This document shows, in pieces, positions 53,328 through 61,647 of a stretch of DNA of 64,000 nt (positions are counted from its first letter, which is position 1; each line of letters starts with the position of its first letter). The notes under the pieces were generated by a model that was not told where the DNA came from, ran no database searches, and was given only the letters and a program-made list of their open reading frames with translations. The DNA comes from Candidatus Rifleibacteriota bacterium (GTDB lineage Bacteria; Muiribacteriota; Ozemobacteria; Ozemobacterales; Ozemobacteraceae). Both the position numbers and the translations under genes were made by a program. The stretch covers positions 88,125-152,124 of the forward strand of contig JADFXM010000014.1 of NCBI GenBank assembly GCA_015233565.1. The letters are read 5' to 3'.

Positions 53328-54260
53328 TTAATTTTCACCAGAATCCGTCAACTTCAAAAATGTCTCTTCAAGAGAAGCTTCTTTTGGAATGATAGCAGAA
53401 ACAGGAATGTCAGCAACAACCAAATTCTTGTTGATCAGCTGAGCCTGTCCAGGTTTTATTGAAACCGCCAATCCTCGAGGGATTGCTTCAACCGAATTTA
53501 CTTCAGGAATTTTCCTCAAAAGTTCGATGGCCTTGGAATTTAGATCTATTGGAATTCTAATTTCAAGCTCTTCTTTTTCGGACGATAGTAAATCCTTGAC
53601 AAATCCTTGTTTAATCATTTTTCCGGAATCAACAATTACGACAAAATCACATAATCTTTGAACTTCGTCGAGAAGATGAGAGGAAAGAAAAATCGTGGTC
53701 TGGTGGGTTTGATGGATATTTTTGAAAATTTCGCGCATTTGAGCACGTCCTTGGGGGTCCATGCCATTGGTGGGTTCGTCCAAAATCAATATTTCCGGGT
53801 TATGGAGTATAGCAAATGCCACACCCAACCGTTGTTTCATTCCAGAAGAGTATGTTCCAAATGGTCTGAATGCGGCATCTGTCAAACCAACCAACTCAAT
53901 AGCTTCATTAAGTCGTTTATTTTCTACTGTTCTAAATAGCGAACCAAACCACCAGAGATTATCAAAACCACTCATAGTCTCTATAAAACTTGGCGATTCA
54001 ACCAAAGCTCCAAGTCGATCAATGATCATGGCCCGAGATGACGGCATTTTCATTCCCAGGAGTTCCATTTCTCCGTCATCGGCTGAAACCAGCCCCAGAA
54101 GGAGGCGAAGAGCGGTGGTTTTTCCAGCTCCATTTGGACCAAGAAATCCCGCAACTGTTTTGAGGGGAACTTCAAAGCTCATCCCGGACAGAGCACGTTT
54201 CTTCCCGAAAGATTTGTGCAGATTTCCCACTTTAATTGCCGAAGAATCAGATTTAATCAT
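53328..54260 (-). CDS. ABC transporter ATP-binding protein (ABC-2 exporter type, 310 aa)
   Basis: The frame extends further up, but the ATG at 54260 starts the protein where the family starts (MIKSDSSAIKVGNLHKSFG) and overlaps the AI-2E gene by eight bases. Walker A is GPNGAGKTTALRLLLGL (about 43), the signature YSSGMKQRLGVA (about 141), Walker B ILILDEPTNGMDP, and the H-loop SSHLLDEVQRL. The C-terminal 80 residues are the typical extension of CcmA/YhcH-like ATPases. Transports an unknown substrate together with the permease encoded next. Intact. Confidence 0.93.
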   Translation of the reverse strand: MIKSDSSAIKVGNLHKSFGKKRALSGMSFEVPLKTVAGFLGPNGAGKTTALRLLLGLVSADDGEMELLGMKMPSSRAMIIDRLGALVESPSFIETMSGFDNLWWFGSLFRTVENKRLNEAIELVGLTDAAFRPFGTYSSGMKQRLGVAFAILHNPEILILDEPTNGMDPQGRAQMREIFKNIHQTHQTTIFLSSHLLDEVQRLCDFVVIVDSGKMIKQGFVKDLLSSEKEELEIRIPIDLNSKAIELLRKIPEVNSVEAIPRGLAVSIKPGQAQLINKNLVVADIPVSAIIPKEASLEETFLKLTDSGEN

Positions 54261-55359
54261 ACAATTCGTGGTATAATTCCCGGCTGAGGACTTTAAGAAT
54301 GCAAGTAACAGGTACTGATAAAAACATTCCCAGAATTCCAAACATACTTCCACCTATTATAAGGGCCAAGATTACCAACACCGGATGAAGACCGACGTTT
54401 TCACCAATTACTTTTGGCTGAACAATAAATCCATCAATTCCATGGATCATTGAAAGTGCAATCGCAACTTTAAATAGTGTGGATAGGAGATCCCAGGTGG
54501 GGCCGAATTGGGACAATGCAACCATTCCCGAAAATAGAATGGTGAAAACTCCACCCAGATAGGGAACCAGATTGGCAATTCCAGCCATTGGGCCAAGTAT
54601 CAATGAAAATTTCAACCCACACAAAAAAAGAGCAATGCACATCAAAGTACCAAAAATGATACAGGACAGTATCTGTCCGCGTAAAAAAGCGCTTAAGACA
54701 AAATCAATGTCCTTCAGAATCCGCTCGGCTGAGGAACGATAGATGGGCGGAATCAAAAGCAAAGATTTTTCATAAAATTGGTCCAGATCCAGAAGGATAT
54801 AGAAAGTCAGAAGCGGAAGAAGTGTTAATTCAAAAACACTACCAAATGTCGAGAGCAAAAATCCAAAAACCCTGTTGAAAACGTTTATTAGCAAGTCTTT
54901 CAAAAAAACAATGCTTTTTGCAACAATATCTTGAATTTTGTCTCCTTGAAGAAATACTTCAAGATAAGATTTTATCCAGGGTTTTTCAGAACTACTCTGA
55001 TAGACATCTTTAAGCCAAGTCTTATATTCGATGGTAAAACGCTCAACGTTTATCTCTGAAACCCGGTTGAAGAGGTCATGGCATTCTGTGAGAATCTTTA
55101 AAAACATGGGAACAATGATAAGAATACAAAACAGGCTTCCCAAACAAAACAAAAACAGAACAGCATATGGTCTGGGTAACCTTCGACATTCAATAAAGCG
55201 AACCAAAGGATTGAGGATGTAAGCCAGTACTAAAGAAACCAAAACCGGAGCTATCACTCCAGCAAAACTGTACGTAATTATACAAAGTAGTGACAATCCA
55301 AGAAGGATCAGTGCGTTTTTTGCAATAGGCGGAAGGTCTCTAAGGTACATTTTCCTCAA
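54253..55359 (-). CDS. AI-2E family transporter (PerM/YdiK type, 368 aa)
   Basis: Eight or so membrane segments, with the family's signature near the C-terminus: GIDGFIVQPKVIGENVGLHP followed by ALIIGGSMFGILGMFLSVP. The long soluble loop after the third segment is present. Members export autoinducer-2 or other small solutes, or act in pH or Na+ tolerance; the substrate is not known here. GAGGAAA precedes the ATG. It lies first in a unit with the ABC-2 ATPase and permease. Confidence 0.9.
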   Translation of the reverse strand: MRKMYLRDLPPIAKNALILLGLSLLCIITYSFAGVIAPVLVSLVLAYILNPLVRFIECRRLPRPYAVLFLFCLGSLFCILIIVPMFLKILTECHDLFNRVSEINVERFTIEYKTWLKDVYQSSSEKPWIKSYLEVFLQGDKIQDIVAKSIVFLKDLLINVFNRVFGFLLSTFGSVFELTLLPLLTFYILLDLDQFYEKSLLLIPPIYRSSAERILKDIDFVLSAFLRGQILSCIIFGTLMCIALFLCGLKFSLILGPMAGIANLVPYLGGVFTILFSGMVALSQFGPTWDLLSTLFKVAIALSMIHGIDGFIVQPKVIGENVGLHPVLVILALIIGGSMFGILGMFLSVPVTCILKVLSRELYHELYD

Positions 55360-55619
55360 ACCTCATTTACAAGGACCTGTGGCAAAAATACGGGAAGAAT
55401 TGTCTTGAAAGATATGCATACAAAGAGACTTAATGTTTATAAATAAAGCTCTCATTTTACAAGAATTTCTCCATGTATCAGTAACCCCAAAACTAATAAA
55501 TTATTAGTCAACATGCTGCAGTGTCTTTCTACAATTTCTTCAAAACTCTAAATACTTTTATCGAAGTGCCGATTCAATTCACCCTAAATCAAACCCCTTA
55601 GAGAGGCATTAAAACTCTA

Positions 55620-56492
55620 TTATTTGGCCGCCCTTCCAGAGTTTGCTTTAGAAAATAAATTTACGATAAGCTCTACCTCACCGAGAGTCATTTTTAATTG
55701 CTTCGCTATTTGAGGAGAAGTAATGCCTTGTTTCAAAAGCGAAATAACATCGTGGAACGGCGCTCCGGGGGGTGGCTCCATTTGAAAAATCTTAGTATTT
55801 TGAGGAAGTTCCGGTTGAACGGACTGTTCAACAGGATTCATAGCCAAAGTCTCCGGCAGAGATACTTCTTCAACAAAATTAATCGGTTTGCGTGCTAAAG
55901 TACTTTGATTATTAAAACTAACACTTTGAATTTTTTCAGAAACCAAAGTCCTTTTGTGGCTATCAGCAACTGAAGCGACTAATGAAACTTCATCTTCTTG
56001 AAGGTTATTGGAAATTTGAAAGTTGTTTTCAAACTTTTCAGAAAGTTCACCAAATTGTTTCAATTGGATTTCAAGCGAAGAAAATTTTGATTCAAGCTCT
56101 TCCAATCGCTTTTCGATTTTCGATCTTGCTGTTTTGCAATCCCGCTTTATCTCCCTGACTTCACTCGGGTTTTCCATTGGATTGGGGAGATTTGGAACCT
56201 CGGCCTTGATCTCGTCAAGGCGAGTCAAAAGATCATGGGTGTGGAGTAATTTCTTATCAAAAATCGGAAGGAGTTCTTTAGCTTCAGAAACTTTCGTCTC
56301 AATAACCTTTAAATTATGACCCACCACAACTTCCATTTCTTCAAGAAGCTGATTGAATGCTAATTCCAAGGCTTTCATTTCTTCGCGAACCTGCAAAAAT
56401 TTTCGCTCACCAATCCTCTTGCCACACCAAAAACAAAAGGCCAAGAGAAAAATCAGGCTGAAAGCGAGTTTTAAAATTAGCGAAAGAGACAT
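55620..56492 (-). CDS. SwrB/DUF6115-like protein with N-terminal anchor and coiled coil (290 aa)
   Basis: CAGGAAACA lies before the ATG. A membrane segment (about residues 4-22) is followed by a coiled coil (about 40-160, for example IEKRLEELESKFSSLEIQLK), a Val/Ser/Pro-rich linker, and a small C-terminal helix-turn-helix-like domain (HDVISLLKQGITSPQIAKQL and LGEVELIVNLF, about 245-282). This matches the DUF6115 pattern in SwrB of Bacillus, which promotes flagellar type III export. Since fliK-like and flhX genes are also in the window, a link to type III export is possible but unproven. Confidence 0.65.
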   Translation of the reverse strand: MSLSLILKLAFSLIFLLAFCFWCGKRIGERKFLQVREEMKALELAFNQLLEEMEVVVGHNLKVIETKVSEAKELLPIFDKKLLHTHDLLTRLDEIKAEVPNLPNPMENPSEVREIKRDCKTARSKIEKRLEELESKFSSLEIQLKQFGELSEKFENNFQISNNLQEDEVSLVASVADSHKRTLVSEKIQSVSFNNQSTLARKPINFVEEVSLPETLAMNPVEQSVQPELPQNTKIFQMEPPPGAPFHDVISLLKQGITSPQIAKQLKMTLGEVELIVNLFSKANSGRAAK

Positions 56493-56738
56493 TTGTTTCC
56501 TGGGAATTTAGTTACCAATATGAGTATCATATAACAGAGTTTCTTGCAAAATCTGACTTAAAACTGAGAAACTTCTCCGTTTCAACCACAATTATACAAT
56601 GTATTTTTCTGGCGTTATCATTGAGAGGGTTTTTGAAAAAGCATTTGTAAAGAACTTGTGGAAGTTATCTAAAAAGTAGCACACTTTTGAAAGTCCCTCA
56701 ACAGAATAACCAATTTTTTCCAAACATTTTATGTAATG

Positions 56739-58175
56739 CTATTCCTTCCCTGACAACGAGGTTCGATCCAATTTAAGTTGTTTCAGATTTCTGTAAAGAG
56801 TAGCTTTGTGAACCCCTAAAATGCCGGCGGCTCTTGTCATGTTTCCTTTTGCTTGCTGAAAGGCGTTTTTAATACTATCAGCATCCAAAGATGATTTTGA
56901 AAGTGTGAGATTTTCGATTGGCTGTTCCATTCCAAGCTGGATAGTTTTTTTATATGGCAGAAGCTCTGAATTGGGATTGAAATGACCTGTCTTTCCAGCT
57001 TCAACCCGCTCCTCATACCATTCTTTCAAAGCCCTTAGCCCGATCAATTCCGTTTGATTTTCCGCAAAAAGCCTTTCCATAAGATTTCTAAGTTCACGAA
57101 CGTTTCCAGGCCATCTATATTGTTTTAAGAGGTGGATAGCATCAGGAGTTAGACAGGCAACATTTCGGTTATATTTTTTGTTAAGAGTTCTAATAAAATG
57201 CTCCACCAAAAAAGATAAATCATCAATTCGATCGCGAAGAGGAGGGATCCTTATTTCCAGTGCCCCTATCCGATAAAAAAGATCAACCCTGAAAATTCCA
57301 CGTCTTGCATCTTCTTCCAAATTTCGATTTGTTGCGGCAATTAACCTGACATCCAGTAAAATTGGATTCTCAGAACCAACCCTTTCAATTTTTTGTTCCT
57401 CCATTGCCCGTAAAAGTTTAGCCTGAAGAGGCAAAGGAAGGTCACCCATCTCATCGAGGAAAAGAGTCCCTTTATTGGCCCGCTCGAACCTTCCCTTATG
57501 GGATTTCATGGCACCAGTAAAAGAACCTTTCTCATGCCCAAACAACTCGCTTTCAAAAAGAGTCTCAGAAATTGAGGAACAGTTTACAGCAACAAAAGGT
57601 TCGCGATTTCTTGGACTAGCAACATGAAGCGCCCTTGCAACGCCCTCTTTTCCCGATCCGGTTTCTCCAGAAATTAGAACTGGGGCATCAACAACAGCAT
57701 AGAGCTTTATTTTATTAAACATTCGTTGCATTTGAGGAGAATTTCCAACAATTCCCAAAAAATTCGGAAGTTCAACACTTGAAATTTTTTGAAAACTTTG
57801 CAGATCAGTCACCGGAGAAAGAGTAATATTCATTACAACAGCCCGTCTTTCACCGGGATTGAATGGACGGGCATTGATTGTCAATCTTCCAACAGGTTTC
57901 TGATTTTTTATAATGACCGTCTGATAATCATCAACTGATTTTTGAAAATTTAGAACTGACCTGGCAAGTTCCATAATTCCCGGAATTTTTTGTTCAATTG
58001 AATCGTCTAAGTTTCTTCCAATCAGCTCATTCCTTGGAATCCCCAAACATTTTGATAACCATTCGGGAACTTCTTCCAATTTGAGCGACCCGTTTTCTGA
58101 AAAAATCACAATTTCAGGAGTACGCTCCAACAAAAGATATGGTTTCTCAACTGGATTTGTAAAAATTTCTGACAT
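56739..58175 (-). CDS. Sigma-54-dependent transcriptional activator with PAS domain (478 aa)
   Basis: N-terminal PAS-like domain (about residues 10-115), then an AAA+ sigma-54 interaction domain: Walker A ISGETGSGKEGVARALH (about 162), the sigma-54-contacting loop GSFTGA (a variant of GAFTGA) and Walker B TLFLDEMGDLP, then RVDLFYRI. The C-terminus is a Fis-type HTH (MTRAAGILGVHKATLYRNLK). The upstream extension of the frame to 58211 lies inside the terminator of the FecR gene, so I start at ATG 58175. The sensed signal is unknown. No sigma-54 gene and no -12/-24 promoter was noticed in the window. Confidence 0.92.
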   Translation of the reverse strand: MSEIFTNPVEKPYLLLERTPEIVIFSENGSLKLEEVPEWLSKCLGIPRNELIGRNLDDSIEQKIPGIMELARSVLNFQKSVDDYQTVIIKNQKPVGRLTINARPFNPGERRAVVMNITLSPVTDLQSFQKISSVELPNFLGIVGNSPQMQRMFNKIKLYAVVDAPVLISGETGSGKEGVARALHVASPRNREPFVAVNCSSISETLFESELFGHEKGSFTGAMKSHKGRFERANKGTLFLDEMGDLPLPLQAKLLRAMEEQKIERVGSENPILLDVRLIAATNRNLEEDARRGIFRVDLFYRIGALEIRIPPLRDRIDDLSFLVEHFIRTLNKKYNRNVACLTPDAIHLLKQYRWPGNVRELRNLMERLFAENQTELIGLRALKEWYEERVEAGKTGHFNPNSELLPYKKTIQLGMEQPIENLTLSKSSLDADSIKNAFQQAKGNMTRAAGILGVHKATLYRNLKQLKLDRTSLSGKE

Positions 58176-58193
58176 ATGTGAAAGTATACAACC

Positions 58194-58221
58194 AAAAAAA
58201 AAACGACGCAATTTGCGTCGT
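58194..58221 (-). terminator. Rho-independent terminator after the FecR-domain gene
   Basis: Minus strand: ACGACGC and GCGTCGT pair around a five-base loop and are followed by nine T. It lies 22 bases past the stop at 58243. Confidence 0.9.
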
Positions 58222-58242
58222 GATTTTATTCAGGGGTGACCG

Positions 58243-59031
58243 TCATTTCCGAAAAGGGGAGCGGTTCTCCGATGGGGGTGAAATCGGAACTATCGGTGAA
58301 GGAGAATTTCTTTTTTTAGCGTCTTCCAATTGTCTTTGGGCGTCTAGAGTACGTGGGTCTTGAGGACCATATTCAGCCTTTAAGTTAAGATAGTTAATAA
58401 AATACTGTTCTAGATCTCCACCAGAAGCAGAAAGCCATTCACCTTCAAGCCATTCATTCTTTTTCTTTTCGATATTGAAAGTGTAAGTATTTGATGGTTC
58501 CCCACCGGGTTCACAATTGACGGCCGCCCCCTGATCTACCAAAACTTCGTTTCCTTTTGTTCCCTTAACTGCAACCTTACCTTCCATAACAGAAAGCATG
58601 GATTTTCCTTTAGAGGTAACTGAAATATCAAAAACCGTTCCTCTGATTCCAGCGACTAAACTTGGAGTTTCAATAAGAAACTCGGTTCCGCGCTTGGTAA
58701 ATTTATACCAGGTTTGCCCTTTGAATACTTTAAGTGTGCTATCCTGGACTTGAATTTTTGTAAGAGGTTTCATTCTCATATTCGTTCCATCAGCATAAGT
58801 GAGTTCAGCTTTGGATTCGCGCATTGTTTCGATAATATCCCCAGCGTATAAGGGAAAAGCTGAGGTAAAAACATCTGAAAGCGTTTTTCCCACACGTGTA
58901 AGCTTTACCTGTCCAGTTACAATGTTAATCTTTACATCGATGGGTTTGGGTGCATCTTGAGCAAAAGAAGCATTAAAAGAAAACAGCAAGATAAAACAGA
59001 CAAATAGAGAAAACGCTCTTGAATTTATCAT
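58243..59031 (-). CDS. Exported FecR-domain protein (262 aa)
   Basis: The ATG at 59031 has GGAGG five bases upstream; a longer frame to 59049 is less likely. Signal peptide with cleavage near SFAQD. The FecR domain has NIVTGQVKLTRVGKTLSDVF, GDIIETMRESKAELTYADGT, TPSLVAGIRGTVFDISVTSK and GKVAVKGTKGNEVLVDQGAA. In iron-transport systems FecR relays a signal to a sigma factor, but this one has no cytoplasmic anchor and no TonB receptor or sigma gene beside it, so it is more likely a free periplasmic domain protein. It has its own strong promoter and terminator. Confidence 0.85.
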   Translation of the reverse strand: MINSRAFSLFVCFILLFSFNASFAQDAPKPIDVKINIVTGQVKLTRVGKTLSDVFTSAFPLYAGDIIETMRESKAELTYADGTNMRMKPLTKIQVQDSTLKVFKGQTWYKFTKRGTEFLIETPSLVAGIRGTVFDISVTSKGKSMLSVMEGKVAVKGTKGNEVLVDQGAAVNCEPGGEPSNTYTFNIEKKKNEWLEGEWLSASGGDLEQYFINYLNLKAEYGPQDPRTLDAQRQLEDAKKRNSPSPIVPISPPSENRSPFRK

Positions 59032-59069
59032 GACAACCTCCATGGTCAAATCTCATTACGGATGATTTT

Positions 59070-59098
59070 ATTATAAGAAGCAATCAGAAAGGTGTCAA
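59070..59098 (-). promoter_or_regulatory. Perfect sigma-70 promoter for the FecR-domain gene
   Basis: TTGACA and TATAAT, both perfect, separated by exactly 17 bases on the minus strand. Inferred start about 59063, 32 bases before the ATG at 59031. Its -35 box is only eight bases past the gmk stop. Confidence 0.85.
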
Positions 59099-59105
59099 GG
59101 CGCCG

Positions 59106-59696
59106 TCAGATGTATTTCTCAAAAATGCTTTTCAACTCGACCACAGCTTTCTCTAAGTCATCATTTACGAGAATATGATGATATTTATTTTGTTGTTCGA
59201 GTTCCATCTTGGCATTTGAAAGTCTTACCAGTAGATCTTTTTCCGAATCCAGGTTTCTTCTTTTCAGACGTTCTTTTAATACTTCAAGAGAAGGAGGAAG
59301 AATAAAAATGGTAACAGCATCAAGGTATTCGGCAAAAATTTTTGCAGCGCCCTGCACATCAATATTCAAAAGAACATTGATTCCCTGCTCAATCTTTTCA
59401 TTCAAAAAACTTTTGGGAGTACCATAATAATTTCCATGTACAAGAGCCCACTCAGCAAATTGGTTCTGTTTAATGGCACTCTCAAAATCTTCTTTGGAAT
59501 AAAAAAAATAATCCCTTCCATGGATTTCGTTTTCACGAGGTTTCCTGGAGGTGGATGAAATGGAATAAACCAATTTAGTGCTGAAAAAGGGAATAATACG
59601 ATTGCACAAAACCGTTTTTCCGACGCCGGAAGGTCCAGACAAAACAAAAAGTCTGGCAAGCTTTTTTTGGGAGGGGGAATTAGTTTGATCGTTCAC
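59106..59696 (-). CDS. gmk: Guanylate kinase
   Basis: Converts GMP to GDP. 196 residues, usual size. P-loop FVLSGPSGVGKTVLCNRII (about 18), GMP-binding region STSRKPRENEIHGRDYFFY (about 44) and EWALVHGNYYGTP (about 81), lid region NLDSEKDLLVRLSNAKMELE. Start is GTG in a GTGA overlap with the gpmI stop, so the two are co-transcribed. Confidence 0.96.
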   Translation of the reverse strand: MNDQTNSPSQKKLARLFVLSGPSGVGKTVLCNRIIPFFSTKLVYSISSTSRKPRENEIHGRDYFFYSKEDFESAIKQNQFAEWALVHGNYYGTPKSFLNEKIEQGINVLLNIDVQGAAKIFAEYLDAVTIFILPPSLEVLKERLKRRNLDSEKDLLVRLSNAKMELEQQNKYHHILVNDDLEKAVVELKSIFEKYI

Positions 59697-61231
59697 TTTT
59701 TCCTCAACAAGGATTTTCCATCCATGATTTCCGGTTTGTTAATTTTCAAGAGTTCAAGAATAGTTGGTGCGATATCAGCAAGATTTCCGGAACCAGCAAG
59801 GGTATAATTTTCTCTGGTTAATAAACAAAAGGGTACTGGGTTTAGAGTATGCTCTGTGAATGGTTCACCTGTCATTTCATCAAGCATCTTTTCAACATTA
59901 CCATGGTCTGAAGTAATGATACAGTCATATCCATGGTCGTAAGCAACCGGAATAATCTTCGACAAAACACAGTCAACAACATGCACAGCTTCAACAGCTG
60001 CTTTAAGGTTTCCAGTGTGACCAATCATATCGCAGTTTGCCAAATTCGTCATAACAACAGGAAATTTTTTTGAATTCAGTTTTTCCATAAGAGCATCACC
60101 AATCTCGAATGCTGACATCTCAGGCTTTAAATCATAAGTTTTTACTTTCGGAGATGGAATCAATAAACGCTCTTCAAATGGAAAAGACTCTTCACGACCA
60201 CCATTCATGAAATAGGTAATATGTGCATATTTTTCCGTTTCAGTGCATCGAAATTGAGGAACCTTATTTTCTGAAAGGAGTTCCCCTAATACTTTCTCCA
60301 GGTTTACTGAAGGAAAAACAACTGGGAAATTAAATTCATGAGAATATTTTGTAAAAGAAATAACCTTTAAAGCCAAATCCTTTGTTCCGAAAGATGAAAA
60401 AGTGGAATCAGTAAAAGACTTCAAAATTTGCCGCATTCTGTCAGAACGAAAATTAATCGAAATGAGTGTGTCACCATTATCGATAACTCCGATTGGTTTT
60501 CCCTCATGTTCAATGACTAGTGGCACAATGAATTCATCCGTTACATTTGTTTTATATGAAGCTTCCATTGCTAAAATTGGGTCAGTTGAGCGATTCCCGA
60601 CACCATGAACCATGGCAAGGTAGCTTTTTTCTATCCGTTCCCATCTTTGATCACGATCCATTCCGAAATAACGGCCGGAAATGGACGCAATTTTTCCAAT
60701 GTTCAGAGATTTAAGCTTTTCACATAATCTACGCATAAAATGAACACCACTGGTGGTGGAAGTATCTCGCCCATCAGTGAAAACATGCAGGAAAACATTT
60801 TTGGCATCCAACTTCTTCAAAAGTTCCAAAAGAGCAAAAAGATGAGAAGTATGGCTGTGAACACCACCATCAGACAATAATCCAGTGATATGGATGGCTT
60901 TGCCGGCATCTCTGGAATTGCAAATTTCACGAATCAGGACTTGATTATTAAAAAAAGAGCCGTCCTCAATTGATTTGTTGATTCTGGCAATGTCCTGATA
61001 GACAATTCTTCCTGCCCCGATGTTCAAATGGCCAACTTCTGAATTTCCCATTTGACCTTTGGGGAGTCCAACACCTAAGCCTGAAGCAGCCAGTTTAGTG
61101 AATGGTCTTTCTGAAAACAATTTTCCAAGGAATTCAGGCTTGGCGATTTTGATCGCATTCCCTTCGGCCTTGTCTGAAAGACCAAAGCCATCCAAAACAA
61201 CTAAAAAAACCAATTTGGGAATTATTTCCAT
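59693..61231 (-). CDS. gpmI: 2,3-bisphosphoglycerate-independent phosphoglycerate mutase
   Basis: Converts 3- to 2-phosphoglycerate in glycolysis using two Mn ions. The frame reaches 61300, but a perfect promoter lies at 61263-61291 and starts transcription near 61256, so the ATG at 61231 must be used; it gives 512 residues, the normal length. Motifs: FLVVLDGFGLSDKAEGNAI (metal site, about residue 8), QMGNSEVGHLNIGAGRIVYQ (the serine nucleophile, about 62), HITGLLSDGGVHSH (about 122), TDGRDTSTTSG (about 151), and the C-terminal metal ligands in TSDHGNVEKM. Operon with gmk. Confidence 0.97.
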   Translation of the reverse strand: MEIIPKLVFLVVLDGFGLSDKAEGNAIKIAKPEFLGKLFSERPFTKLAASGLGVGLPKGQMGNSEVGHLNIGAGRIVYQDIARINKSIEDGSFFNNQVLIREICNSRDAGKAIHITGLLSDGGVHSHTSHLFALLELLKKLDAKNVFLHVFTDGRDTSTTSGVHFMRRLCEKLKSLNIGKIASISGRYFGMDRDQRWERIEKSYLAMVHGVGNRSTDPILAMEASYKTNVTDEFIVPLVIEHEGKPIGVIDNGDTLISINFRSDRMRQILKSFTDSTFSSFGTKDLALKVISFTKYSHEFNFPVVFPSVNLEKVLGELLSENKVPQFRCTETEKYAHITYFMNGGREESFPFEERLLIPSPKVKTYDLKPEMSAFEIGDALMEKLNSKKFPVVMTNLANCDMIGHTGNLKAAVEAVHVVDCVLSKIIPVAYDHGYDCIITSDHGNVEKMLDEMTGEPFTEHTLNPVPFCLLTRENYTLAGSGNLADIAPTILELLKINKPEIMDGKSLLRKK

Positions 61232-61262
61232 AAGTTGAGAATTCGACCTAAAATGTTTGGAG

Positions 61263-61291
61263 ATTATACGCTCAGCTGAAAAATATGTCAA
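61263..61291 (-). promoter_or_regulatory. Perfect sigma-70 promoter for the gpmI-gmk unit
   Basis: TTGACA and TATAAT, both perfect, with 17 bases between on the minus strand. It excludes the longer frame starts of gpmI. Confidence 0.85.
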
Positions 61292-61521
61292 CCTGTACAA
61301 TTTTTTCGAAAGGGAATTGAGCGATTTCCGTTGTTAGAAAGTAATCGCAATAAAAAATTTTGGCTTTCTATGAAACCATAAAATTCAAAAAAGCGAGCTG
61401 TTTCTAGTCAAAAAGGCTTTCCAAGTGCATTCATTACCCAACAGCAACTGAAAATTGAGCTTGCTAAAACCCAAATTGCCCAACAGTGTTGATTTTTTCA
61501 GCGCAAAACTACCAGCTTAAA

Positions 61522-61628
61522 AGGTTATACCGCTTTTTTATACCCAATTGTCATCGAAAATGTTCCGGAAGCGCGGATTACCCTCTTTTCCACGGTTACG
61601 AGGCACAAGTCAAAAAGCGGTATTACCT
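61522..61628. repeat. 17-base inverted repeat with 73-base spacer
   Basis: AGGTTATACCGCTTTTT at 61522-61538 matches the complement of 61612-61628 in 16 of 17 bases. The near arm is 20 bases past the stop of the exported protein gene at 61648. It could be a long-stem terminator or a short mobile element without a gene. Confidence 0.55.
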
Positions 61629-61647
61629 AGTTTAACATTTTCCAGAA

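Larger units (their letters stand above)
61232..61647. other. 416-base intergenic region with a promoter and an inverted repeat
   Basis: It holds the gpmI promoter (61263-61291) and the 17-base inverted repeat described separately (61522-61628), just past the stop of the 548-aa exported protein gene. No coding frame was seen. Confidence 0.6.

Noticed and set aside
58175..58211. N-terminal extension of the sigma-54 activator frame
   Set aside because: It lies within the terminator of the preceding gene and has no ribosome binding site.
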